NCBI RefSeq assembly: GCF_026745355.1 | Contig: NC_079205.1 | Span: 41,091,182-41,155,181 of the forward strand | Direction: 5' to 3' | Source of the DNA: Beta vulgaris subsp. vulgaris | Taxonomy: Eukaryota; Streptophyta; Magnoliopsida; Caryophyllales; Amaranthaceae | DNA: 64,000 nucleotides | Shown: one piece after another, positions 27,001-35,411 of the stretch | Layout of the letters: each line of letters starts with the position of its first letter | Position numbering within the stretch: position 1 is the first letter of the stretch | Made by a program: the position numbers and the translations under genes | The notes under the pieces: generated by a model | Database searches by the model: none | Told to the model about the DNA's origin: nothing | Seen by the model: only the letters and a program-made list of their open reading frames with translations

Positions 27001-28439
27001 TCCTTTACCATTTTTTCTTTTCTATTTTGGATTCTGATCTCATTCTTTTGAGGGAGCGTTTGGTTCACATGATTTTGGTATCAGGTATGGGTTTAGAATG
27101 AATAAAACCCATACCTAGTGTTTGTTTTATTATTTAATAGATTTAAAACTCATACCTCAAACCCATAAGGTATGGGGTTTAGAAACCCAAAAGGGGAGGT
27201 GGGTTTGGCTCATACCAATACCTCTAGGTATTAAATAGAAGAAAAAAATTTCATTCCCAAATAAAAACCAAACACATGGTATTAGGTATCAAGTTACAAA
27301 CCTATACCACCTTGATTTCATTCCTCATTCCAAACCCATTCCATTATATGAACCAAACGCCCCCTGACAAGTATCCATCTCTCTTAATTTTAGCTCTAGT
27401 TTTAACCATTTCTTTTTTGTGATGTAATGATTATTCTCCTTCTGTTTTCAAATAAATTCAACAATTTGACTTTGTACACTATTGGTATATTAAGTATGAC
27501 GAAAATTTATTTACAAATACTTAAATAATTAATTTTACTATGTAAAATTTTGGATTTGTCTCTATGTACATTTACTAAATTTATATCAATGAGCTTCTTG
27601 AAAACTTAAGGAACAGATAATGAAAGATAGTCACATCTATTGACAAGTATAAAAGTCAATATGTTGAATTTGCAAAAAATGGAGATAACAATAAAATATC
27701 GATATAATGAAGGTACCTCTAATAAATTACTCAAATAATAAAACGTTTAGTTTTCTTATAATTAAAACTGAACTTGTCATTTGTGTATTTTGATCATTGT
27801 CTATGTGCTTGTTTTAGTTAGGAGTTAGGACCCCCCAAATCCAAAATTCTAGATCAGCCCCTGATTAGAGACGTGGAAACAAAAAACAAAGTGCCACTTA
27901 TTAAAATACCAACTGAGAATTGAAATTAGGATAATGATGCTAATGCAACTTATTCAACTTCAACTCTAGTCTAGTCTCTAAACTACAAAAATCAATGAAT
28001 ATACCATGGTTCAACATACAAAAAAATAACAAAAAGAGGGGCATATTACATGATAATATTAATTTCACTCTATATTAGCAAATTATATATGAATAGGATA
28101 AAAGTCCAGAAGTTGTAACTTTTAATAGTGTAAACGTTAAAACATTGCAATGATAAAAGAACGAAAAAGTAAAATGTAAGGCATTACTTTCAAGAGACGG
28201 TCTTGGCCCACTTTAGCGGCAAGTTCGAGTGCTGAAACGTCTTTGGATGGGGCGCCAGCGGTCTGAGCAAGGACTTTGAGCCTGCGATTAGTCCTAAGAC
28301 TGCTAATTGGAGGTGGGAAGTGGCCATTTAAGCCAGAGGAAGAAGGGAAGTTCGAGTTTTTGAGGGGATAACGTGCGCCAGCGTTGGCGGGTAATACAAC
28401 TGTGAGACGAGATATGGCCGTTGGAGTAGTGCCTGCCAT
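157..28439 (-). CDS. LEPA: Chloroplast translation factor LEPA/EF4 (GUF1 homologue), 21 exons, 3' end outside window
   Basis: A ribosome-associated GTPase of the LepA/EF4 family, known to back-translocate stalled ribosomes; the plant form acts in chloroplasts. Exons, in transcript order (minus strand): 28188-28439, 25665-25841, 25288-25374, 20756-20812, 19700-19765, 19354-19416, 15460-15504, 15236-15336, 13957-14053, 11680-11751, 9882-10036, 9720-9777, 9008-9088, 8685-8771, 8288-8359, 8038-8172, 7854-7927, 7319-7406, 4656-4733, 1144-1219, 157-197. All junctions are GT-AG and in phase; they total 1962 nt, 654 codons. Residues 1 to about 50 are Ser/Thr/Ala/Arg-rich, like a transit peptide. G motifs: AHIDHGKS at 97-104, ERERGITIK near 133-141, DTPGH at 162-166, NKID at 216-219, SAK at 247-249. 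The LepA-specific C-terminal domain follows, to [14 protein letters not shown] at the last exon seen. About 30 C-terminal residues are missing to the left. I chose the start at 28439 because MAGTT begins the transit-like stretch; an in-frame ATG at 28475 is the alternative. Introns range from 104 to 4475 bp. Confidence 0.95.
778..1117 (+). mobile_element. Non-autonomous Helitron in LEPA intron 20
   Basis: The element starts with TC (TCTATACAAATATATTAA) after a host A and ends in CTAG before a host T, the Helitron insertion rule. A degenerate GGG...CCC hairpin lies about 10 bp before the 3' end. The same 5' terminus recurs, inverted, at 48390, where the 3' hairpin is perfect. There is no ORF. 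A tRNA-like stretch with a B-box-like GGGTTCAAATC lies antisense around 905-965. Confidence 0.6.
2181..3210. mobile_element. TIR element of about 1.03 kb, Tourist/Harbinger-like ends, LEPA intron 19
   Basis: The left end AAGGGGGCGTTTGG is mirrored at the right end as AAACGCCCCCTT, and similarity continues further in with gaps. The GGGGGCGTTTGGTT terminus is typical of plant Tourist-type MITEs and recurs at 27052. The interior (2620-3000) is a low-complexity field of GTGG/GGGT repeats, so the ORFs across it are not genes. I see no unambiguous target duplication: the flanks read TAA and TTA. Confidence 0.5.
6586..6847. mobile_element. MITE seated in a (TA)n tract, copy A
   Basis: This roughly 260-bp AT-rich element lies between (TA)n tracts on both sides. 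Its inner body carries repeated 'agagttacatcac'-like words and ends in TIRs containing 'catgagaaatgagaat'. It is a close relative of 24061-24353. It resembles plant MITEs that insert into TA microsatellites; the superfamily cannot be named from this. Confidence 0.55.
7559..7763. mobile_element. Small hAT-like MITE in LEPA intron 17
   Basis: The ends are CAGTGTTTT and, inverted, CAGTGTCTC. The 8-bp flanks CTTGAAAG and CTTGGAAC agree at 6 of 8 positions, a decayed hAT-type target duplication. The interior has palindromic 'gcctaggcgc'-like words. No coding capacity. Confidence 0.5.
10923..11151. mobile_element. Stowaway MITE in LEPA intron 10
   Basis: TA dinucleotides flank an element that starts CTACCTCCGG and ends CCGGAGGGAG, the hallmark of Stowaway (Tc1/mariner) MITEs. 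The TIRs continue imperfectly for about 30 bp (CTTTATTAGTTTACCCG versus its complement). It is 229 bp with no ORF. Confidence 0.85.
12650..13080. mobile_element. CpG-rich hAT MITE in LEPA intron 9
   Basis: Perfect 8-bp target duplications CTCCCATC at 12642-12649 and 13081-13088 bracket ends CAGGGAA...TTCCCTG. The interior is strikingly rich in CG dinucleotides (repeated 'cgttacggaacgg' words near both ends) around an AT-rich core, in contrast to the intron. It is 431 bp and non-coding. Confidence 0.85.
15749..16683. mobile_element. hAT element in LEPA intron 6, host of a nested MITE
   Basis: Perfect 8-bp target duplications GTCTCCAA (15741-15748 and 16684-16691) flank ends CAGTGGCGGAT...ATCCGCCACTG. 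It has no transposase ORF. A 361-bp Tourist MITE (16194-16554) sits inside; without it the element is about 570 bp. A purine/pyrimidine-biased, CA-rich stretch fills 15840-16110. Confidence 0.9.
16194..16554. mobile_element. Tourist-type MITE nested in the hAT element
   Basis: TAA target duplications (16191-16193, 16555-16557) flank GGCTCCGTTT...AAACGGAGCC. Inner TIR similarity extends through the 'aaaacgttttcc' words. It is 361 bp with no ORF, and must be younger than the hAT element that contains it. Confidence 0.85.
17980..18299 (-). mobile_element. Solo LTR, copia-sized, LEPA intron 6
   Basis: It starts TGTTGAACTATG and ends GACACAACA, with TGTTG...CAACA termini. The perfect 5-bp duplication TTTGT lies at 17975-17979 and 18300-18304. 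At 320 bp it fits a short copia LTR, and with no internal region it is a solo LTR left by recombination. A possible TATA region and an AATAAA near 18182 suggest plus orientation instead; strand is uncertain. Confidence 0.8.
22561..22600. repeat. (TA)n microsatellite
   Basis: An uninterrupted TA tract adjoins the left end of the element at 22601. A second tract (24001-24057) lies between that element and the next. These are insertion sites or products of the TA-associated elements. Confidence 0.9.
22601..23998. mobile_element. 1.4-kb TIR element between (TA)n tracts, with gene-like GC-richer inserts
   Basis: Ends: GGAATGGGATCTTGTGAAAA on the left, and complement of the right end AGGGGAAGGATCCGCTGAA; both run on into 'accac'. 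Inside, 22700-23110 is GC-richer and gene-like. It has a CT-rich leader, an open frame of about 65 codons running into an ATG-containing stretch, and short ORFs on both strands. A second ORF-bearing piece lies at 23438-23626. A 98-bp direct duplication (about 23621-23786) and a run of 'agttaccct' words fill the right third. This suggests captured host gene fragments, but I recognise no product. Confidence 0.5.
24061..24353. mobile_element. MITE seated in a (TA)n tract, copy B
   Basis: Paralogue of 6586-6847. Long imperfect TIRs of about 50 bp share 'catgagaaatgagaat' and end in TATAG at the (TA)n tracts. The body has the same 'agagttacatcac' words. No ORF. Confidence 0.6.
26717..27863. mobile_element. 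hAT element in LEPA intron 1, host of a nested MITE
   Basis: Perfect 8-bp target duplications ATTAGAGA (26709-26716, 27864-27871) flank ends CAGAGGCGGACC and, inverted, CAGGGGCTGATC. It is 1147 bp, including a nested 313-bp Tourist MITE. No transposase frame survives. A tRNA-like stretch with A-box-like (TGGTAGAGAC) and B-box-like (GGGTTCGATCC) words occurs at 26850-26915. Confidence 0.85.
27052..27364. mobile_element. Tourist-type MITE nested in the second hAT element
   Basis: TGA duplications (27049-27051, 27365-27367) flank GGGAGCGTTTGGTTCA...TGAACCAAACGCCCCC. The interior holds inverted 'ggtatgggttt' words. It is 313 bp and non-coding. Its ends match those of the 2181-3210 element. Confidence 0.8.
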
Positions 28440-28778
28440 TGTTTCTCCTTCCTCTACGACCTTTGCAAATTGCAAGGTTTTTTCTTTTTAGTGTTTGTGG
28501 ATCATGTTTTGCTTTTTTTTGTTTTGAAAGATGGTGTTGGTTATGGTTTGAACCACAAAAAAACATGCAGATTGGTCCTTTTGATTTTTTGTTTGGGGAG
28601 GGTTTAGTAAGATTGGTTTCGAGTTGCAACTTGCAACTTGCAAGTGGCAATGGTTATTAACTTTATTGAAGTAATTTATGGAGGAGTTTAACATGTACAT
28701 GCTTCATACATCATTAATCAGTTTAAAGAGGATGGTGTATCTAGTTCTTCATTTATTACAAAAAGAATAATTATAGAA
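28440..28778 (-). promoter_or_regulatory. LEPA 5' region between start codon and MULE
   Basis: These 339 bp are all that separate the LEPA start codon from the MULE left end, so the 5' UTR and core promoter lie here or inside the MULE. I see no clear TATA box. Repeats of 'aacttgcaacttgca' occur near 28622-28646. Confidence 0.5.
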
Positions 28779-28919
28779 CGGTTATTTCACAGGGTACCCC
28801 TGAGTTCTTGTAAAATTCACGTGGTACCCACAAAATTTTCAAAATTCACGAGGTACACCTCAGTTTCCGTACATTAACACCGCATACCCTATTTCCTAAC
28901 AGACGTCAACTCTCCGTTA
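28779..28919. repeat. MULE left TIR
   Basis: This 141-bp block is the inverted match of 33386-33517. The two agree almost base for base over the outer 117 bp; then the left copy has 9 extra bases before 'gtcaactctccgtta'. Confidence 0.95.
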
Positions 28920-29438
28920 CTGTGTTATGACTTTTTTGCCCTTATTGTATTAAATCCACTATTCCGCCGACTGACCCCATCGAATATCAAGCGACTGAAA
29001 AACAAATCGACCCTTCATCTTGTTCTCCTCCCCTGTTCTGCGGTATCACCATTGTCAACAGTACCCTAAATTTCTTCCCAAAATATCTGCAACATCGTGC
29101 AATCAGCGTTAAAATCTTATCATATCAGCGTCGCAACAGTACAATTTCGTCGTGCAGTTGAAGCGTTTTTCAATCATATCAGCGTCGCAAGACTCGCAAC
29201 AGTACAATTTCAGCGTCGCAACAGTACAATTTCGATCAGCGTCGCAACAGTTAATTAAAGAAGGTAATTTCGTCGCTTTCGATTTTGTTTTCGAAGTGCA
29301 AAGATGAAATCTTTAGAATGAAATAGGGTTTTTCATGGCGTTTTATCCAATGTTTTCGAGTTTATTGAAGCTCATCGTGGTCATCCTCAATCCTGATTTC
29401 TGATCAGTTAACTGATTGTTCTTTTTTTAGGTTTCTAT

Positions 29439-29564
29439 CTTCTGAATGTCGAAGAGTAGGAATATTGATTGCATTATATGTATAATGTATGTAAATAAAA
29501 ACTTCTGAATGTCGAAGAGTAGGAATATTGATTGCATTATATGTATAATGTATGTAAATAAAAA
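29439..29564. repeat. 63-bp direct tandem duplication in MULE leader
   Basis: Two adjacent, essentially identical 63-bp copies (29439-29501 and 29502-29564) begin 'cttctgaatgtcgaagag'. They lie in the untranslated leader or 5' intron of the MULE. Shorter direct repeats of 'gcgtcgcaacagtacaattt' occur upstream at about 29123-29250. Confidence 0.9.
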
Positions 29565-29951
29565 TATTATCATGTACCATTTTTGTTACATGTGTGTCAA
29601 TATAAATCAGTTTTAATATCTAATTTCTATCAGTAAATATTATCAGTTTTAATATAAAAAATTGATCAGTTTTCGCAATTTTCATAAAATCTTAATGCTT
29701 TGATGCTTTGATGCTATATAAAATGTCGCTTTCGATTTTGTTTTCCAGAAAATTTTAATGCTTTGATGCTGTAAAAATGTGTGTTTGTGAATGTGATTAT
29801 GGGTATGCATGTTGTACTGTGAATTGTGTATTGATTATTATGATTTTGGTTAGAAAATAGATTTTTTTAAATTTGTTTATTTGAGACAACTGAATTGTGG
29901 TCTTTAATAAAGTATTGGAATGTGATTATGTTGTATTTTTTGTTGTTTAGG

Positions 29952-32805
29952 ATGTTCTCATTCTGGCTGTTGGTGCATAGTAAGGGTGGGGACTTTGATG
30001 TATGGGTGGAGGATATTGACTTGTGTCATGTGATGGGTTTATATGAGATGATGTTTGAGAACTCCGTAAAACAGAATGTGTTTCTCCCCAAATATTTCAT
30101 TTTGACTGTCAATAAACCTACGACGAATAGGAGGATGGAGTTGGATGATGATTATGCTATGTTGAAAATGTGGGAATGGAATCAGGGCAAGGAAACTATA
30201 GAGGTGTGGCTTGAGGAAGTTGAAAAGCCATGGACTGTATTCTGTTCTGCTAAGGCTAGTTGGGAGAAGTTGGATGAATGTTTCCCTGGTAATTCCCAAC
30301 CCCAACCATCACAGTGTGACACCCAACCCACCCCTCCTGGAAACCAACATGCCAATCCACCTCCACCACAGCCCACTCCACCTCCAGAACAACCCAATCC
30401 ACCTCCACCACAATCCACTCCACCCCCAGCACAGCCTAATCCACCACATCCACCAAAAAAATCAACTAGAGAGAAGCCAAAAGAGTGGAGAGTTCCTAAG
30501 ACTACAGCCTTGAGACATGGGATTTTTATTAAGGGACAGACAGGAGGTACTGGTGGAGGTAAGAGGGTCAGAAGGCAACAGGCAGAAGTGAGGGAAGTTG
30601 ATGATGATGATTTGACAGGGGATGACAGTGATGATTCGAATTATGTGTTCTCTGATTTGGATGATGATGATGATGACAACGTTGATGATGTTGACTTGGT
30701 TGATGAGGATGACTTGGTAGTTTCTGATGAGATTCATGAAAAAAGGTTTGAAGATTACTTAGATGGGAGTCATAATTTGGATAAGATGTACTTGAATGGC
30801 AAAATTTGGAGCAACTTACCATTTGGGTCTATTGCACTTGAAGAGTGGTTAATTTTTGAAAGCAAGACTGAGTTTCTACAAGTATTTAGGGATTTTTGCA
30901 TTCAAGAAGGATTTGCTGTCACTGTTGAAAGAGCTGACAGTGCAAGGTACACAACATATTGTCTGGTGCAGTCATGCAGCTGGAGGATCCATGCTACTGG
31001 GTTGAAAGATAATGTAAGCTGGGCAATCAAGAGTATAACTGGGAAGCATAACACTTGTGGCAGACTTGAAGAAAATCCAATGGTGTCTTCTGAGTGGTTG
31101 TGCAGACACCTTTTGCAAGACCTTGAGGCAAATCCAGAGATACCTGTAGATGCATTACAGAAGCTGTGTATGGAGAGGTACAGGCTCAATGTGACAATAA
31201 GGTTGTTGTACAAGGTCAGAAGCATAGCAAGGGAACAGATTTATGGTTCTTTTGCTGAGTCATAGCCTTATTGCCAAGGTATGCTGAGATGATTAAGGCA
31301 ACTAATCCTGGCTCTTATGCACTAGTTACATGGACAGGACACAACACAAACCAAGATCATCAATTCACATCATGTTTTTTTTCTTTTGCTGCTTCTGTGA
31401 AAGGGTTTTTAGGTGGATGTAGACCAATCATAGGGATAGATGGTGCACATTTATCTGGTTATTACAAAGGTGTGATGCTCACTGCTGTTGCCATTGATGG
31501 TAACAATGAAATATTTGTTGTTGCATTTGGTGTTGTAGCCTCTGAGAGCATAGATAGCTGGACCTATTTTTTGAGAAACTTAAGGTTGTTGTTTGAAAAA
31601 GAGGGATGTCAGAAGGATGATTGGACATTCATAAGTGACAGAATGAGGGTAATATTTTATTAAGGCATCATTGGTTTCATTTATGCAATTTTAATTAAAT
31701 TCATAACTAATTAATATTTCTTTTTTTTTGCCTTGATTGTTAGGGAGTTGAATCAGCACTTTCTGAGGTCTTTCCTAGGGCCACAAGGAGGATTTGCTGC
31801 CAGCATTTGTACTCCAACTGCAAGAATGCAGGTTGGAGTGGATCAGCTTTTCACAAGCTGTTCTGGATTGCTGCAGATGCATATAATGAGTATGTTTTTG
31901 AGAAGGCAATGTCAAAGATTAAAAAACATGATGCAGCAGCTGAAGAATACCTAAGAAATGTTGGTGAGCAATGGTCTAGGCACTCCTTTGACAACAAAGT
32001 TTGTTGTGACCACAACACAACAAACTTTGTTGAGTCTTTCAATGCTTGCACAAAAGACAACAGGGACTTGCCTGTTCTCACACTATTAGAAGGTGAAATT
32101 GCATTGACAATATAATTTGAAATTACTTAATGTTGCAATATGATATATGTGTAAATAATTTTTTTTTTTTTTTGGTTGTATGTAATAGCTGTTAGGACAT
32201 GGATAATGAAAAGAATGGGATCAAGGTTTGATATGGCGGTTGATATGGACCCCAATGCCCTTACTGAATATGCAGAGAACATTTTGAAGACAAGAAGTGA
32301 TGATTCAAGGTTCTGCCATGTCACTGTATGTGGAGGGGGTGAGTTTGAGGTGAGGGATGGTCATGTCAAGTTCCCTGTCACACTCACTAGAATGAGTTGT
32401 GGATGTGGGACATGGCAGGGGTCTGGCATACCATGCAAGCATGGATTGAGGGTCATATACAACCAAAGATTGAACCCTGCCAATTATGTGTCTGCATACT
32501 TCAAGGGGGCAGCTTATAAGGCCACTTATGCTCACCATGTCCATCCAATGGCTGACCATACACAATGGCCTTCATTCAATGTCCCTCAAATCAACCCTCC
32601 AACTATCAAGAGAAGTGCAGGGAGGCCTGCCAAGCAGAGGAAGAGGGGTCCAAGTGAAGCAAGAAAGGGTAAGAGGCATAAGAACAACAAATGCAGCATC
32701 TGTAAAGAGTTGGGTCACAATGTGAAGACTTGCAAAAGTAAGAGCCAAGCTGGAAGTTTATCTGCAAGCCAACAAGGCAGGGGGAAGAAAAGAAAGGCTG
32801 CTTAG
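29952..32805 (+). pseudogene. MULE transposase (MURA-type), split by a one-base frameshift
   Basis: Segments: 29952-31265, then 31266-31648 in a shifted frame, 31744-32092 and 32189-32805, the last two joined by GT-AG introns. Order: a MuDR N-terminal region; a Pro-rich linker (PPPPQPTPPP words) and Asp-rich stretch; a zinc-binding region; the MULE DDE domain with first D in GIDGAHL, second D in ISDRMR and E in NFVESFN; a SWIM finger (CGCGTW...CKHG); a Lys/Arg-rich tail; and a CCHC knuckle (CSICKELGHNVKTC). At 31264 the frame ends in TAG directly before the conserved LPRYAEM stretch, which continues one base out of register, as from a single-base deletion. Everything else looks intact. The start at 29952 follows a consensus-like AG and removes a hydrophobic N-terminal extension. 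Confidence 0.9.
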
Positions 32806-33385
32806 GCAAGCTCTTTACAACAAGCTGAGGGAAGAAAAACCAGGAGGTCAACAAAGGCTAACTAGGAAAAACATAGAAAAATTGCATTTTTTTGGAAATC
32901 TTGCACCTGTACCAAGCTGGTTGCTTTTTTTTTATTATGACAATTAGTGGCAGTAGGTGCTTCTAAATTGCACCTGTTAGATCTTTATTGCAGTTGACTA
33001 ATCTTAGTGGCATAAGCTGCTTTTTTTTAACATATGTGTTAGTGTGTATTTATTTAGAACAACATTATGTAATTAACTTGCTTGTGGTATTTAAATGAAA
33101 ACATATATTATTGCACGAAATATTTAGGTAACATTACATTACTTTGTTTCATCTCCCCAACATTACATAAATCTAATGTATGTAGATTCAAATGAAGAGG
33201 AAGTTATGGAATGTGAAGACATGTTAACACACAAAGGAGTACACCAACTCTCACATATATATAGCAAGGAAAACATAACTAGCCTTTATAGCTTGGCAAC
33301 GGCTAGTTTTTTCATTTTAAAAAAATTGGGTATTTTGTGAAATAAGTTCAATATCTTGGGTACCATGTGAATTTTGTAAATGCAC

Positions 33386-33517
33386 TAACGGAGAGTTGAC
33401 GAAATAGGGTATGCGGTGTTAATGTACGGAAACTGAGGTGTACCTCGTGAATTTTGAAAATTTTGTGGGTACCACGTGAATTTTACAAGAACTCAGGGGT
33501 ACCTTGTGAAATAACTG
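33386..33517. repeat. MULE right TIR
   Basis: Inverted match of the left TIR. Just inside it (about 33338-33385) a decayed second set of TIR words appears in the same orientation: 'ggtattttgtgaaataag' and 'gggtaccatgtgaatttt'. Confidence 0.95.
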
Positions 33518-34051
33518 ATTATAGAAAGTAACGGTGCATACGTCGGTATAAAGAGAATTGTGTGTATAATTTTTTTTTTTTGAATAGTAAAATTAATTCA
33601 TTAATAATTGTGTGTATAATTTATAAATTAGAACACAGTCAAAGAAGAATAATATGTGTACGTACAAATATAAGATTAATGCAAAAATGAACATCAAACT
33701 CAACCAAATGAATACAAAGTCAAATGAAAAAGGACGTCCTTAGTTTTGAATAGCAGGATTCATATTTAATGTTATTTTATTTCTTCTATATGTTTACTTT
33801 GAACTAGCATTTTTATGTAATTAATATTCATTTTAAACCAACAGTTCTCTTAGATTACAATGTTCATTGGCAATCAAAAAAAAAATCTTTTTAGTGTATG
33901 GGCATCTTGCTCTTTATGTGGACATGTGCACCAGCTTCTATTTTGTGATAGAGAGGTGATTAATAAACTAAATATTCCTTATATAACTAAGATGGACAAA
34001 ATTGTCAATCTTAATGGCATTTTTCGTGTGTGTGTGTGTAACCATCACTCG
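33518..34051. other. AT-rich intergenic stretch
   Basis: AT-rich with a duplicated 'attgtgtgtataattt' word (about 33555 and 33605) and a short (GT)n run near 34030. The 64-codon ORF at 33860 has no recognisable motif. I see no gene here. Confidence 0.5.
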
Positions 34052-34800
34052 TAAAGCTGGCAAAAGCTGACCCAACCTCATATCCCGAGCTGAACCTAAT
34101 CCAAAATTTTCGGATTTGAGTTGAGATTATCGACGAAATTTAAAAAATGGGTTACCCAACCCGACCTGAAACCTCAAAGGGTTAAGTTCAGGTTGACCTT
34201 TTGAATAACCCAAACAACCTAATTTAGAATTTGAGTTAGGTTCTGGTGAGTTGGGTCAATCTAAAATTAACCCGATTTTTACAACTTATGTCACCTATTT
34301 CCTAATTATAAACTTGCAAGGCCAATTCTTAATTTGAAGCGGGGGGCTAATTTATGGCTTTGAAGTTTAAATCTTTGACTTAATTGGCATTTGAATTGCA
34401 ATGCTTTGATTTTTTTAATGTATAATTTTTGCAATTACTCCCTCCACTCCAGAAAAAACTGAACACTTGTTGAGACACATATGTTAAGGTGATAAGTTGT
34501 AATGTGACTCTCATGTTCTTTTATTTAAAAGTAGATGAGATACGAGTTGGTAGGGTATTTTTAATTTGAGGAAAGAGAAAGTTGAGTAGTTTTTCATTGA
34601 TAAAGGTAGAGTGTAGGCCAAGAGAGTATAGAAAAAAATAATAGTTTTATAGTGGGATCATGTAAAAACTGAAAGTGTTCAAACTAATTTAGGACAAACA
34701 TAAAAGAAAAAGTGTTGTAGACTATTTTGAGATGGAGGGAGTACAAAATATAAATCAGGTCATATTGGATTAGTTTCAGGTCAACCCGAAACCTGGCCCC
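34052..34800. mobile_element. hAT fragment with a nested Stowaway, cut by a gypsy LTR
   Basis: The left end TAAAGCTGGCAAAA and the inner 'acccaacccgacct' words match the complete hAT element at 49424-50024. The right terminus is missing; sequence passes directly into the truncated gypsy LTR near 34790-34800. A Stowaway lies within. Confidence 0.55.
34438..34741. mobile_element. Stowaway MITE
   Basis: TA target duplications (34436-34437, 34742-34743) flank CTCCCTCCACTCC...GGAGGGAG. It is 304 bp and non-coding. The termini are the classical Stowaway consensus. Confidence 0.85.
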
Positions 34801-35394
34801 AAAATCTGACACGCAGAACCAGAGGAAAGAGAAAGAAGAAAAGAGAAGAAGAAGAAAGAAGAAAAGAGAAGAAGAAGAAGAAGACCGGTGCCGAACTCCG
34901 GCCAAGTCGTCGGAGTCGCGGTGTCCGGTTCAAAAAATATTTTTTTTCCTGGTTGAAACCTTCGAAACACAACAATGGTGGTTCTAGATCTAAAATTTAG
35001 AACTTACCAAAAAGATGCAAAAAGTGTATTACGTTGAGATTTTTGGGTGTTTAGGGTGTATATGTATGTATAAATTTAGGGATTCACTAAAAGATAAGTA
35101 TTTTAAAAAAAATAATCCTTTCTCAAAACCAACTCAAGTTATAATTTCAGAATTTTCTTTTCTCTCTATCTTTCTTTTTGAATGAAAAAAATGTAAAAAT
35201 AAAATCTGATTTTCTTCAAAATTTTTGAAATTTTATTTATTTATTTTTAAAGATAAAAAATCTGATTATAAAAAAACGAATTTCTAAAAAATCTGATTTA
35301 CTTAATTAATTTATTTTTCAGAATTTTATATTTATAAAACTTATTATAACAAAATAAATCTCATAAAATAGTTATAAAAATTTGGGATATTACA
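34796..35394 (-). repeat. Truncated 3' LTR of the gypsy element
   Basis: About 600 bp match the outer part of 37835-38787, including the GA-rich run, 'ccaagtcgtcggagtcgcg' and the terminal GATATTACA. The inner portion of about 350 bp, next to where the far terminus should be, is absent, so no target duplication can be seen. The two LTRs differ at many positions, indicating age. Confidence 0.85.
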
Positions 35395-35411
35395 TTTACT
35401 TCCCCTTAAAA
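35395..35411 (-). other. Polypurine tract of the gypsy element
   Basis: Read on the minus strand, TTTTAAGGGGAAGTAAA abuts the TGTAATATCCC start of the 3' LTR, as expected for plus-strand priming. Confidence 0.7.

Larger units (their letters stand above)
28779..33517 (+). mobile_element. Mutator-like element (MULE), 4739 bp, near-complete
   Basis: Perfect 9-bp target duplications ATTATAGAA lie at 28770-28778 and 33518-33526. TIRs of about 130-140 bp are nearly identical apart from one short gap. The element carries a MURA-type transposase with introns. The 9-bp TSD, long TIRs and SWIM-containing transposase define the Mutator superfamily. Close TIR similarity argues for a fairly recent insertion. 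Confidence 0.97.

Noticed and set aside
30039..30822. Minus-strand ORFs of 78-91 codons opposite the transposase
   Set aside because: They are reverse-strand shadows of the Pro-rich and Asp-rich coding repeats.
34684..34975. Ser/Phe/Leu-rich minus-strand ORFs
   Set aside because: They read through GA-rich LTR sequence and a Stowaway end; the same run recurs in the other LTR at 38220.
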